DNA of 64,000 bases from Mucilaginibacter oryzae (GCF_003148845.1 NZ_QGHA01000001.1:744001-808000); one strand, 5' to 3'; positions 36,269 through 45,500 are shown, numbered from the stretch's first letter. Program-made: numbers and translations. The notes: generated from the letters alone by a model not told the origin.

Positions 36269-36812
36269 AGAACTCACCTGGAAATTACTTTCATCATCAT
36301 ACATACACAAAGGTCCCTGGGCTACCTTACGCATTGATAAATGCGAAATGCCGAGTGGTAAAATAGTTGAAGATTACTACGTATTAGAGTATCCAAACTG
36401 GGTTAACGCCGTAGCCATAACCGAAGACAATAAAGTACTGATGGTAAAACAATACCGCCACGCCGCAGGCGTGGTCTCGCTCGAAATTCCGGGCGGTGTT
36501 GTTGACCCAGGCGAAGACGCTGTACATGCCATCCGTCGCGAATTGCTGGAAGAGACCGGTTACCAGTTTGATGAATTTGAATTGATATGTACGGTGTATG
36601 GCAACCCTTCAACAGCCAACAACCAAACCTTTACCTACTTTACCAAAGGCGGCAAAAAAGTGCAGGGCCAGCACCTTGATGAACACGAAGAGCTGATTGT
36701 TGAAGAATATACCGTTGATGAGGTTAAGCAGTTATTACTTAACAATGAGATAAAGCAGGCCATGCACTGTGCAGGTTTGTTTTATGGGATGATAAAATTG
36801 GGGGCGTTGTAA
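36261..36812 (+). CDS. NUDIX hydrolase, ADP-ribose pyrophosphatase-like
   Basis: A 183-residue NUDIX enzyme with the complete Nudix box at 79-101 (GVVDPGEDAVHAIRRELLEETGY). The upstream LEIPGG and the later GNPSTANNQTFTYF fit ADP-sugar pyrophosphatases (NudF/ADPRase type). It would hydrolyse ADP-ribose or related nucleotide sugars in the cytosol. Overlaps the preceding hypothetical gene by 8 bases. Confidence 0.88.
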   Translation: MNKELTWKLLSSSYIHKGPWATLRIDKCEMPSGKIVEDYYVLEYPNWVNAVAITEDNKVLMVKQYRHAAGVVSLEIPGGVVDPGEDAVHAIRRELLEETGYQFDEFELICTVYGNPSTANNQTFTYFTKGGKKVQGQHLDEHEELIVEEYTVDEVKQLLLNNEIKQAMHCAGLFYGMIKLGAL

Positions 36813-36857
36813 ACCACCCGCAAAACTGCATTGACTGGTTCTTGCATTTAAGTAAAT

Positions 36858-37091
36858 ATGAATATGCCACAGGTTGATTATAAAAAACTTATTGAGGTTG
36901 ATGCCGAAGTGAGATTTGGAAAACCCGTAATTAAGGGTACGCGTATTACCGTGTATGATGTACTGCAATTACTTGCCCAGGGTGTTACACATGAGGAAAT
37001 CATCAAAGACTTCCCGCAGTTAAATGAAGAACAAATATTAGCTTGCCTGGCCTATGCAGCTAATAAGAAAAGAATAATAAAGGTTGCATGA
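36858..37091 (+). CDS. DUF433 protein, antitoxin-like
   Basis: A 77-residue DUF433 protein. It has FGKPVIKGTRITVYDVLQLLAQG, then HEEIIKDFPQLNEEQILACLAYA, a winged/HTH-like DNA-binding domain. In many genomes DUF433 proteins precede DUF5615 PIN-like proteins and are considered antitoxins. Here its TGA overlaps the ATG of such a partner (ATGA). Autoregulation of the pair is likely by analogy. Confidence 0.88.
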   Translation: MNMPQVDYKKLIEVDAEVRFGKPVIKGTRITVYDVLQLLAQGVTHEEIIKDFPQLNEEQILACLAYAANKKRIIKVA

Positions 37092-37423
37092 TACGCTTAA
37101 TTGCCGACGATAATATTTCGTACCGTTTAAAAGAAATGCTCCCGGCCTGGAAAGTGCTGCCCGTAAACGAAATTAAACATCGTGAGCGTTTAACCGATTT
37201 CAGGATCTGGCAATATGCCCGCGTAAATCAATACCTGATATTAACCTTAGATGAGGATTTTTGGGACCTCCAGAATTTAAACTCCTTTCCGCCTAAAATT
37301 ATATGGTTACGAACAGTTAATACCAACACAGAAGCAATTGCCGGTTTGTTATTGAAATTTGAAGATTCGATTAAGCAATTTATTAGCGATGCCTCTACAG
37401 GGATACTTGAACTGTATTTATAA
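37088..37423 (+). CDS. DUF5615 PIN-like protein, toxin-like
   Basis: A 111-residue PIN-fold protein. Acidic residues in LIADDN (Asp7, Asp8) and in LTLDEDFWD (near residue 56-62) match the DUF5615 nuclease-site pattern, and the KIIWLRTVNTNT strand is typical. It pairs with the overlapping DUF433 gene as a probable VapBC-like toxin-antitoxin unit. RNase activity has not been shown for the family in general, so the toxin label is inference. Confidence 0.85.
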   Translation: MIRLIADDNISYRLKEMLPAWKVLPVNEIKHRERLTDFRIWQYARVNQYLILTLDEDFWDLQNLNSFPPKIIWLRTVNTNTEAIAGLLLKFEDSIKQFISDASTGILELYL

Positions 37424-37559
37424 TCTTCAAACAGGCAAGATGTACTCTAACTTATAAGAGTAAACCCATAGAGCGAATTATAATGTTCATTTATTAAGAG
37501 AATACGTAGATATCGCAACACATTGACGCTATCCGTTTTTTTAATTATTTTAGCATAAG

Positions 37560-38090
37560 ATGAAAAACATTTTAGATATACCAAAAACGGCGATGGAGGT
37601 TTTCAATCTGCTTCCGGAGGGTACAAGGTGTGAAGTAATCAACAATACGCTTTACATGTCGCCCTCGCCTACTACCGATCACCAACGCATCTTATTTGAC
37701 CTTGCTTATCAATTGAGATTTGCAATAAAAGACACTGATTTAGGAGAAGTATTTATAGCGCCCTGCGATGTTTACCTTGATGCGGCGCAAAGCGTTGTGC
37801 AACCGGATATTGTATTCGTAAAAAATAACCGCCGCAACATTGTTCAAAAAAAAGGAATCTACGGTTCACCGGATCTGGTAATCGAGATTCTTTCTTCCAA
37901 TAAGAATTACGATAAAAAGAAAAAGTTTGAACTTTATGAGCGCAATGGCATTGAAGAATACATTATTGTAGATACCGACACCAAAGATGTACTGCATTAC
38001 CTGTTGATTAACAGTAAATATGAGCTGCAAACAACATCAGCGGTCGGCAAATTAATAATCAGGCAGTTGGAGTTAGCAATTACCTTTTGA
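37560..38090 (+). CDS. Uma2 family (DUF820) PD-(D/E)XK nuclease-like protein
   Basis: A 176-residue Uma2/DUF820 protein. The restriction-endonuclease-like core is visible: VVQPDIVFV (Asp), then GSPDLVIEILS (Asp/Glu), then KKKKFELYERNGIEEYIIVD. The N-terminal TTDHQRILFDLAYQLR is the family's first helix. The family is abundant in cyanobacteria and Bacteroidota, and its biological role is unclear. Its stop abuts the stop of the convergent NTF2-like gene without a gap. Confidence 0.88.
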   Translation: MKNILDIPKTAMEVFNLLPEGTRCEVINNTLYMSPSPTTDHQRILFDLAYQLRFAIKDTDLGEVFIAPCDVYLDAAQSVVQPDIVFVKNNRRNIVQKKGIYGSPDLVIEILSSNKNYDKKKKFELYERNGIEEYIIVDTDTKDVLHYLLINSKYELQTTSAVGKLIIRQLELAITF

Positions 38091-38547
38091 TCATTCCGGG
38101 CAATTATCCTTACGCCTTGTATCAACTATATAAATAATCTTCCAGCCCTCTTTAGTTTTCATCAGTTGAAAAACATCCACGCCGCAGTGACTGTACTTGT
38201 CGTCTAAATAAAACTTATACGGCGCCCAAACGCTCGCCAGCGGACCATCAATTTTAATATCGCCGAAAGTTACCCGCTCATCGTAAACGCCTTTGTGCGG
38301 GCTACCCACCATTTTTACAAAATCATCCGCGTTTTTCAATTCCCAAAGCTGCGGAGCCATCTTTATTATTAGCGATACTATGAAAAGCTATGCCTTTGGC
38401 AAAGGTTGAGCGCAGCATAGTGCTATCGCCTTTGCGCATCGCCGTAAACATGGTATTGATGGTTTGCTTAATGGCGTCCTGGTCGGTTTGCTGTGCTAAG
38501 GATTTTAGGGATAGCAGAACGAGGGCGACAGCAATCAGTTTTTTCAT
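38091..38547 (-). pseudogene. Exported NTF2-like protein, interrupted by a frameshift
   Basis: Two minus-strand frames overlap near 38345-38360. The first (ATG 38547) has a signal peptide (KKLIAVALVLLSLKSLAQQ) and the opening NTF2-like helix DQDAIKQTINTMFTAMRKGD, running to NNKDG. The second, shifted by one base, continues as LWELKNADDFVKMVG, GPLASVWAPYKFYLDD, WKIIYIVDTRRKDNCPE, which is the rest of an NTF2-like fold. Each frame alone is half a domain; joined they give about 152 residues, normal for the family. This is either a real single-base indel or a sequencing error. No slippery homopolymer is present at the junction. Confidence 0.75.
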
Positions 38548-38584
38548 GATTAAAGATAATTGGTTTATAATTAAAACCGATGTG

Positions 38585-40987
38585 TTATAATTTACTGGCC
38601 GGTGCCAGTTCATTAAATTTTTTGATTACAGATATCCAATCGTCGCCAAATTTTAGAGGTAACATTTTGCCGTCGGGCGATATAATTATTTTTGAGGGAT
38701 AACCCGAAATAGCATACTGTTTTTCGATGTTTCCATCAGACATTAGCGCGGACAAATTAAAGTTATTGGCCGCGAAATACGATTTGACGTTGGTTTCGCT
38801 ATCCCGGCAGGCTATGCTCATAAAAGCTATTCCCTGATGTTTACCATCGTTAATTTCCTGATTAAAGGTATTAATATCGGGCATTTCGGCACGGCAGGGG
38901 CCGCACCAGGTACCCCAAAAATCAATAACGAGCCATTTGTTTTTAAAATCGGCCAGGGAGTGGCTTTTACCGTCTATCCCTTTCAGGGTGAAAGCGGGCG
39001 CGGGTTGCCAGGCGGTAAGCACATCGGCTTTAAAAAAATCAGGGAAGCTTTTGCCGGGTACGTGCTGCTGGTAAATTTTTTGCATTTCGCTAAGGTTCAC
39101 CGGTTCGGCGTTAATTTGCTCGGCAAAAACCTGTAAAGCCTGCTGCTCGTCGCCGCTGTTAAAAAGGCATTCCATAAATTCATCCCGGTATCCTTCTTTC
39201 GAGTGCAGGAACACCCTGTCATAAAAACTCGCGTAAGCTTTTTCCTTATTGTTACGGGGTGAGTAACGGGCTGCCTTTGCCAAGTAACGCAAAGCCTTTA
39301 CAGAATCGGTTACTTTAGCCGCCTTGTAATGCAGGTAATAAGCATAAGCCAGTAAATTCTGATCGGCGAAGCGGTTGGCATTTAGTGTATCCGCAGTGTA
39401 ACGCTCCAAATTGCCAATAATTTTTGAAAGCAAGGCATCGGCAGCTTTTTGTTTTTGAGCACTTATAAGCATTTTATAAGTTAACAACGCGTATCTGCCG
39501 CCATTCCCCTGTTTCATGTAAGCATCATCCATCCGCATAAAGGCCGTGGCTGCTTTGCCCAAAGCATCGAGATCGTTAACAGAATTTTTCGCATCAACCC
39601 ACAAATAAAGCGCATTGATTTTTTGATGCATCAATTGGTCATGATCATTATGTAAAAATTCAAGGAGTTGCCTCGCCTTGCTTTTACTATCTCGCTGCTT
39701 TTCATTCTTTTCGGCAACCATCTTCTTCATATCCTCCAAACCAATATTTTTTTCCTTTACATAGTTTTTGAAATCATCTTCTTTCATCATATCCTCTATA
39801 TCATAACTCAAAAAGCTTTGCGCGTATGAATGCTGAATCAATTCATTAAAATCGGGAGATTTATACATGTACCGAGCAACCTCGTAGGCCGAATCGGCAG
39901 ATATTTCAATTAAACTGTTAAATTTATTATACAGGTGCGTATCGTTATCTTTTAAAAAGCGGGTTGGTGTTTTCAGCAACTGGTTGGTATATTCGATATA
40001 CCTGCCCGAACCCTGTAACAACCCAAGTTTGGCAACAGCGTAATATGGATCGGCGGCAAAGGCAGCATCATGCGATTTAAAATAGGCCTTTGATTTCACC
40101 GAATCTACTTCCATATTTATCTTAAACGCTTTGCTGAACCCGGTATTCATTTTGATGGCCATATTAAACCAGGCGGTATCCGGTGAGTGTTTTTCCGTGC
40201 CATAACGTACGGTTTGCTTACGTTTAAATACGGGTACCATAAGTTTTTTGTTATTGCCTGCAATTTTAGTGGCATCTTCAATTTCAAACTCCTCGGCTAA
40301 ACCTGTTACATCATTAAAAACAGCGCTACCTTTAATCCCATCCTTTGTTTTGTTATCAGGCGCGCTGCTGTTTGATAGGGTAACATATAACAAAGCACCA
40401 TTTATAGCTATAACTTTATAATTCCTGCCGGTATTTACCCACTCGCTTTTATAAGCTATTCGCTGCGGCGGCAAAGGCAGAAACAAACTTTCAATAGCTT
40501 CTTTTGGAAAAGCTTTGCCGTTGTTTATTAACTGACCAGCAATATCATCTTTCAACTCCCAACGGGTTATGGCAGTTTGCAATGCCTCATCAAAACCTGT
40601 AATTGTCACAAGCTCGCCACGCGGCCCTATGGTAAGTTTTAGTGGCTGCTGCAACATGGCCAGGGGTAGCAATGCACCTGTAGAGTTAAAACGGCACTTG
40701 CGGATGCTATCGGTATTTAAATTGCTGTTAGCAAAGCTGTATTTGGTAAATCCTTCAAATGTAACGGCCTTAACCAGCATACAATCGAGCAGGGTATTAG
40801 CGCCTTCACGGCCGCTTACCTTAAACCTGAAAGTGTAATTATAGTCGTTTTGATTATCAGCGCTGTTTATTATGGTATGTGAATTTATTTCAAATTCCTT
40901 GCCCTTTTCAATTAAGACAGATTGCGCGTACGAATTGGAAAAACACAAAAACTGGAGCAGGAAAAATATAAGGTTTAGTTTTTTCAT
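38585..40987 (-). CDS. Large exported protein with C-terminal TlpA-like thioredoxin domain
   Basis: An 800-residue exported protein. The signal peptide covers about 1-21 (ending SNSYAQ). A long mixed alpha/beta and helical body (about 25-660) has no recognised family and includes repeated helical pairs rich in lysine and alanine at about 420-640. The C-terminal thioredoxin domain has WGTWCGPCRAEMP at about 690-702 and a cis-Pro site SGYPSKIII. It is a probable periplasmic thiol-disulfide reductase with a substrate- or partner-binding N-terminal region, a common but poorly characterised Bacteroidota design. It lies downstream of dnaA, separated by a terminator. Confidence 0.82.
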   Translation of the reverse strand: MKKLNLIFFLLQFLCFSNSYAQSVLIEKGKEFEINSHTIINSADNQNDYNYTFRFKVSGREGANTLLDCMLVKAVTFEGFTKYSFANSNLNTDSIRKCRFNSTGALLPLAMLQQPLKLTIGPRGELVTITGFDEALQTAITRWELKDDIAGQLINNGKAFPKEAIESLFLPLPPQRIAYKSEWVNTGRNYKVIAINGALLYVTLSNSSAPDNKTKDGIKGSAVFNDVTGLAEEFEIEDATKIAGNNKKLMVPVFKRKQTVRYGTEKHSPDTAWFNMAIKMNTGFSKAFKINMEVDSVKSKAYFKSHDAAFAADPYYAVAKLGLLQGSGRYIEYTNQLLKTPTRFLKDNDTHLYNKFNSLIEISADSAYEVARYMYKSPDFNELIQHSYAQSFLSYDIEDMMKEDDFKNYVKEKNIGLEDMKKMVAEKNEKQRDSKSKARQLLEFLHNDHDQLMHQKINALYLWVDAKNSVNDLDALGKAATAFMRMDDAYMKQGNGGRYALLTYKMLISAQKQKAADALLSKIIGNLERYTADTLNANRFADQNLLAYAYYLHYKAAKVTDSVKALRYLAKAARYSPRNNKEKAYASFYDRVFLHSKEGYRDEFMECLFNSGDEQQALQVFAEQINAEPVNLSEMQKIYQQHVPGKSFPDFFKADVLTAWQPAPAFTLKGIDGKSHSLADFKNKWLVIDFWGTWCGPCRAEMPDINTFNQEINDGKHQGIAFMSIACRDSETNVKSYFAANNFNLSALMSDGNIEKQYAISGYPSKIIISPDGKMLPLKFGDDWISVIKKFNELAPASKL

Positions 40988-41044
40988 TTAAGGTTTAGTT
41001 GTATTGTGATTTTAAAGTTACAATTAAAACCTTTGATAAACAAA

Positions 41045-41069
41045 AAGGCCGATTGTTACAACCGGCCTT
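41045..41069 (-). terminator. Rho-independent terminator of dnaA
   Basis: AAGGCCG (41045-41051) pairs with CGGCCTT (41063-41069). On the minus strand the stem is followed by TTTTTG. It lies 27 bases after the dnaA stop. Confidence 0.75.
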
Positions 41070-41095
41070 ACAGGTATTTATCGCTGAGCTATATC

Positions 41096-42520
41096 TTAGC
41101 TCATCTTCAATTTTTTCTGAATATCGGCAACATACCCTTTAAATTTCTTATCAGTATCAATCAAATCCTCTACAGTCTGGCAGGCATAAATTACGGTTGA
41201 GTGATCGCGGCCGCCAAAGAAGTGGCCGATTGATTTGAGCGAACTTTTGGTATGCGCTTTAGCCAGGTACATCGAAATTTGACGGGCCTGCACAATTTCG
41301 CGTTTGCGGGTTTGTGATTTCACCATTTCAATAGGCACTTCAAAGTATTCGCAAACCAGGCTCTGGATGTATTCCATCGAAATTTCCTTCGACGAGTTTT
41401 TCACAAAGTTTTTCAACATTTGTTTGGCCAGGTTCAAATCTATCTCTTTACGGTTAAGGGTTGATTGCGCCAGCAGGGATACCATAGCACCTTCCAGTTC
41501 GCGTACGTTATTATCAATGTTGTGGGCTACGTATTCAACCACATCGTTTGATAGTTCGATACCGTCCTGGTAAATTTTGTTTTTCAGGATAGCCATACGG
41601 GTTTCCAGGTCAGGGATCTGCAAATCGGCAGAGAGGCCCCATTTAAACCTCGAAAGTAAGCGTTCCTCCAAACCGGCTAAATCCTTCGGCGCTTTATCTG
41701 ATGTGATGATCAGCTGTTTGCCCGATTGGTGCAGATGGTTAAAGATGTGGAAGAAGAAATCCTGTGTTTTTTCCTTACCGGCAAAGTTATGCACATCATC
41801 CATAATCAGTACATCAATGGCCTGGTAAAAGTTCACAAAATCATTGATGTTATTATGCTTCAGGGCATCAACAAACTGCTGGGTAAACTTCTCGCACGAT
41901 ACATACAACACCAGCTTATCGGGCAGGGTGCGCTTAATTTCGTTACCTATAGCTTGCGCCAGGTGGGTTTTGCCTAATCCTACGCCCCCGTAAATCATCA
42001 GAGGGTTAAATGAGGTACCGCCCGGTTTTGCCGCCACCGCGTAACCGGCCGAACGGGCCAGGCGGTTACAATCACCCTCAACAAAATTTTCGAAGGTGTA
42101 ATTACGGTTAAGCTGAGGATCAACGTTCAACTTTTTTAGCCCCGGTATCACAAAAGGATTTTTGATATCCTTATTAATAGAAATAGGTATTGGCATACTC
42201 TGATTTTTTGAATCAGCGCCGTTTCCGTTTGAAGGCATATTAGTAGTGTACGGTTTTGTTGATGATTGCTCAACAACTATATTATACTCTAAACGCCCTT
42301 CATCGCCCAATTGTTTCTTAATTGTTTTGCGCAGTAACCCTACATAGTGCTCTTCAAGCCACTCGTAAAAAAATAAACTTGGTACCTGTATGGTTAATAC
42401 GCTTCCTTCCATCCTTAAAGCCTTAATAGGCTCGAACCAGGTTTTAAAACTCTGGGCCGGTATGTTGTCTTTAATGATCTGAAGGCAGCTATTCCAAACG
42501 TTCGTACAAGTTTTTTCCAT
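41096..42520 (-). CDS. dnaA: Chromosomal replication initiator DnaA
   Basis: A 474-residue AAA+ initiator. Domain I (about 1-80) opens NVWNSCLQIIKDNIPAQSFKTWF. A low-complexity linker (90-125) follows. The AAA+ domain has Walker A GGVGLGKTH at 178-186 and Walker B VLIMDDV at 237-243. Domain IV ends with the DNA-binding HTH SSLKSIGHFFGGRDHSTVIYA, which recognises DnaA boxes. Normal length. Neither dnaN nor another replication gene is adjacent; the neighbours are a thioredoxin-fold protein and a mutase. Confidence 0.97.
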   Translation of the reverse strand: MEKTCTNVWNSCLQIIKDNIPAQSFKTWFEPIKALRMEGSVLTIQVPSLFFYEWLEEHYVGLLRKTIKKQLGDEGRLEYNIVVEQSSTKPYTTNMPSNGNGADSKNQSMPIPISINKDIKNPFVIPGLKKLNVDPQLNRNYTFENFVEGDCNRLARSAGYAVAAKPGGTSFNPLMIYGGVGLGKTHLAQAIGNEIKRTLPDKLVLYVSCEKFTQQFVDALKHNNINDFVNFYQAIDVLIMDDVHNFAGKEKTQDFFFHIFNHLHQSGKQLIITSDKAPKDLAGLEERLLSRFKWGLSADLQIPDLETRMAILKNKIYQDGIELSNDVVEYVAHNIDNNVRELEGAMVSLLAQSTLNRKEIDLNLAKQMLKNFVKNSSKEISMEYIQSLVCEYFEVPIEMVKSQTRKREIVQARQISMYLAKAHTKSSLKSIGHFFGGRDHSTVIYACQTVEDLIDTDKKFKGYVADIQKKLKMS

Positions 42521-42956
42521 ATTAATAAAAGTAAAATATTGATTTCCAACCCCCAGCGAAACAACTTTTGGCCCTGCTACGGAACATCGAATATTGCCAA
42601 AAAAACCTTATAAAAAAATTAAATTTCAACTTTTTTAACATTTGGTTTTTTATCAACAATTTGGTTTTTTCGATGAAAAATCCGTATACGCGACTGCGAC
42701 AGCATTAAAAAAAGCACAATGCAGTTACCCTGTAATTAAATTATTTTCCTTTTGAAATTTCCAAAAAAATCCGGCAAAAAATGATCGCATCAACGCTTAT
42801 TTATACGCCAAAATGAGGCCAATTGTTGGGCCGCTGCGGGTACAAATCACAAACCAAAAAGTAACCCGTTGGTTTTATGATCTATAACTTTTTATTTGAT
42901 TTTTTTCTGATTGGCAGCTCCTAACCCCGCAATGTTCCTGCCGCCACAACATGATG
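42521..42956. other. AT-rich region upstream of dnaA (436 bp)
   Basis: No gene seen. One near-consensus DnaA box occurs (TTATCAACA, 42650-42658, one mismatch to TTATCCACA), flanked by two copies of TTTGGTTTTTT. A single box suits dnaA autoregulation better than an origin. The dnaA promoter should lie here but was not resolved. Confidence 0.5.
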
Positions 42957-44504
42957 CTAATACTCCCCGAATACGTTGCGTAAAACGTCGGCAATTTCTC
43001 CTAAAGTAGCGTAGCTTTCTACCGAAGTTACAATAAAAGGCATTAAGTTTTCAGTGCCGGAGGCCGCTTTTTGCAAAAGATCCAAGTTATTTTTTACGAC
43101 GAAATTATTGCGCTCTTTTTTCAATGTGGATATCTTTTCAGATTGTGAATAACGAATGGCATCGTTAACCCTGAATACATTTTGGGGGGAGCTCTCCTGC
43201 TGGGTAAATTTGTTAACACCTACAATCACTTTCTCGCCGGTTTCTATTTCCTGCTGATAGCGATAGGCAGAGGCCGCAATTTCCTGCTGTATGTAGTCCT
43301 GCTCAACAGCTTTTACCGCGCCTCCCATGGCATCTATCTTATCTATATACATCCATGCGGCAGCTTCCACCTCGTTGGTTAGGGCTTCTATAAAATACGA
43401 ACCGGCCAGCGGATCAACCGTATCAGTAACACCACTTTCAAATGCGATGATCTGTTGTGTACGCAGGGCTATTTTAGCGGCAGCTTCGGTTGGCAATGAA
43501 AGCGCTTCATCATAACCGTTGGTATGTAACGATTGCGTACCGCCCAGCACGGCGGCCATAGCCTGGTTGCTAACACGTATAATATTATTGAGCGGTTGCT
43601 GCGCGGTTAGTGTTGAGCCGGCCGTTTGTGTATGGAAACGGAGCTTTTGCGCGCCCGTGTCTGTTGCGCCTAAATTTTGGGTGATATGCGCCCACATACG
43701 CCGCGCGGCCCTAAATTTGGCTATCTCTTCAAAAAAATTACTATGGCAGTTAAAAAAAAAGGAAATGCGCTTGGCAAATACGTTAATATCCAATCCTTTT
43801 TCCATCGCCGCCTTTAAATAGGCTTTGCCATTAGCCAGGGTAAAGGCCAGCTCCTGCACCGCGGTAGCGCCTGCCTCGCGGATATGGTAGCCGGAGACCG
43901 ATATAGTGTTCCACTTAGGTACTTCTGCGCTGCAATACTCAAACACATCGGTAATAAGCCGCATAGACGGCGCGGGCGGATAAATATAAGTGCCGCGGGC
44001 AGCGTACTCCTTTAATATATCATTCTGGATAGTGCCGGAGAGCTGTTTAAGATCAGCACCCTGTTTTTTTGCCAACGCGATATACATCGCCAGCAAAATA
44101 GGCGCGGTAGCATTGATGGTCATGGAGGTGGTGATATCCTGAAGCCTGATCCCATCAAAAAGCGCCTCCATATCTTTTAATGAATCTATCGCCACGCCCA
44201 CCTTACCTACTTCGCCCTCGGCCAGGGCATGGTCTGAGTCATAGCCTATTTGGGTTGGCAGATCAAAAGCCACCGAAAGGCCGTTGGTTCCCTGGCTTAA
44301 CAGGTAATGATAGCGTTTATTGGATTCTTCGGCAGTTGAAAAGCCAGCATACTGGCGCATGGTCCACGGTTTGCCGCGGTACATATCCTTCTGAATTCCC
44401 CGGGTAAAGGGAAATTCGCCGGGCAACTCGTTCATATCGGATGGTTCGGTATAAACCTCCTTTATTTCGATGCCCGATGTGGTGCTGATCTTTTTACAGG
44501 CCAT
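42957..44504 (-). CDS. Methylmalonyl-CoA mutase, stand-alone catalytic (large) subunit
   Basis: A 515-residue TIM-barrel acyl-CoA mutase domain without the C-terminal B12-binding domain. Residues that separate methylmalonyl- from isobutyryl-CoA mutase are of the methylmalonyl type: Tyr52 in MRQYAGF and Arg182 in YPPAPSMR. The catalytic His207 lies in [11 protein letters not shown]. It isomerises methylmalonyl-CoA and succinyl-CoA and needs a separate cobalamin-binding subunit, which is not in this window. MeaB, its chaperone GTPase, is encoded at 21703-22578. It lies 4 bases downstream of a small membrane-protein gene, so the two form an operon. Confidence 0.9.
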   Translation of the reverse strand: MACKKISTTSGIEIKEVYTEPSDMNELPGEFPFTRGIQKDMYRGKPWTMRQYAGFSTAEESNKRYHYLLSQGTNGLSVAFDLPTQIGYDSDHALAEGEVGKVGVAIDSLKDMEALFDGIRLQDITTSMTINATAPILLAMYIALAKKQGADLKQLSGTIQNDILKEYAARGTYIYPPAPSMRLITDVFEYCSAEVPKWNTISVSGYHIREAGATAVQELAFTLANGKAYLKAAMEKGLDINVFAKRISFFFNCHSNFFEEIAKFRAARRMWAHITQNLGATDTGAQKLRFHTQTAGSTLTAQQPLNNIIRVSNQAMAAVLGGTQSLHTNGYDEALSLPTEAAAKIALRTQQIIAFESGVTDTVDPLAGSYFIEALTNEVEAAAWMYIDKIDAMGGAVKAVEQDYIQQEIAASAYRYQQEIETGEKVIVGVNKFTQQESSPQNVFRVNDAIRYSQSEKISTLKKERNNFVVKNNLDLLQKAASGTENLMPFIVTSVESYATLGEIADVLRNVFGEY

Positions 44505-44508
44505 AGGC

Positions 44509-45039
44509 TTAATATAATTCTTCCATATCCCGCCTGATCAGGCTTAAAGCAACATCATAAGGGTTATCTTCCAGTTTGCTGAGGTGTACCAGGATAGTTT
44601 TACTTAAATCAAGCGCCGAGGTGCCGGGCGGCAAAGCCTGCACAGCGCCGTTGATCATGTTAATGGTATCGTCCTTTACCCTTTTAACAACAGCCCATAC
44701 CTGCGCGCTTACATAAATTTGCTGCGTAATGTTATGTTGAAACTCATTACGCACCTCGTTAATAATGATAGCCTGCAATTCGGCAGCCGTATCGGCCGAG
44801 CCGTTTAACCTGATCAGCAAACTGGCCGGGTTTACCCGCTCAATAAAAAGCACCACCCTTTCATAGGCCTGCAGGCGCAAAGGAAGAGTTTGGTTACTGA
44901 TTGTGCGCTTTAACTCCAATAACTGAATGCTTTCAGATTTATCGAGGTAGGGTTTAAAAAGGTAAAAAGCGATGTAAACTACACCTAAACCGGAAACGGT
45001 ATATTTTAAAATATCAAATAAAAAAGGCAGAGCGGGCAT
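44509..45039 (-). CDS. Conserved hypothetical protein with N-terminal membrane anchor
   Basis: A 176-residue protein. One membrane helix (about 8-28, [18 protein letters not shown]) is followed by a soluble part with [17 protein letters not shown], a helix of [19 protein letters not shown] and a [29 protein letters not shown] tail. This resembles an uncharacterised Bacteroidota family (possibly DUF7935). It is encoded directly before the mutase subunit with a 4-base gap. A functional link to the mutase is suggested only by position. Confidence 0.75.
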   Translation of the reverse strand: MPALPFLFDILKYTVSGLGVVYIAFYLFKPYLDKSESIQLLELKRTISNQTLPLRLQAYERVVLFIERVNPASLLIRLNGSADTAAELQAIIINEVRNEFQHNITQQIYVSAQVWAVVKRVKDDTINMINGAVQALPPGTSALDLSKTILVHLSKLEDNPYDVALSLIRRDMEELY

Positions 45040-45100
45040 ATTATCAGTGTTATGCGGAGGTCATAAAATCATGACATTAACAAAAATCTGCATTTTACGT

Positions 45101-45108
45101 TATATTTG
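45101..45108 (+). promoter_or_regulatory. -7 promoter box of the A-type Fe-S carrier gene
   Basis: TATATTTG is an exact TAnnTTTG match 21 bases before the ATG at 45130, leaving a leader of about 15 bases. No clear TTTG is found at -33. Confidence 0.5.
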
Positions 45109-45129
45109 TGTAGAATAAATTAAAATAAG

Positions 45130-45477
45130 ATGAGTATAGCTGTTGAAACTGCACCTGTTAGCTTTACCCCCGGAGCTGTAAAAGAACTTTTTAAATTACG
45201 CGACCAACAGGAAATAAGCGATGAATTTGGCTTACGCGTTGGTGTTGAAGGCGGTGGTTGTTCGGGCATGAACTATATTTTAGGCTTCGATATGAAAAAA
45301 GACGGCGACCAGGAATATTACATTGAAGGAATCAAAGTGTTTATGCATAAAGCACACGGCATGTACCTGGCCGGCATGCAAATTGACTACCAGGATGGAT
45401 TAAACGCGCGTGGTTTTACTTTTAATAACCCTAACGCCGCGAGTACCTGTGGCTGTGGCTCTTCATTCTCGGTTTAA
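45130..45477 (+). CDS. A-type iron-sulfur carrier (HesB/IscA/ErpA family)
   Basis: A 115-residue A-type carrier that holds and hands on Fe-S clusters. All three ligand cysteines are present: Cys44 in GGGCSGMNY, and Cys107 and Cys109 in STCGCGSSFSV at the C-terminus. The length is normal. It stands alone, with its own -7 box and a strong terminator. It cannot be split between IscA, SufA and ErpA from sequence alone. Confidence 0.92.
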   Translation: MSIAVETAPVSFTPGAVKELFKLRDQQEISDEFGLRVGVEGGGCSGMNYILGFDMKKDGDQEYYIEGIKVFMHKAHGMYLAGMQIDYQDGLNARGFTFNNPNAASTCGCGSSFSV

Positions 45478-45500
45478 GCAGGTTTGCTTTTAAATATTAA

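Noticed and set aside
42521-42956. Replication origin next to dnaA
   Set aside because: Only one near-consensus DnaA box and no box cluster or replication genes alongside; kept as an open question instead.
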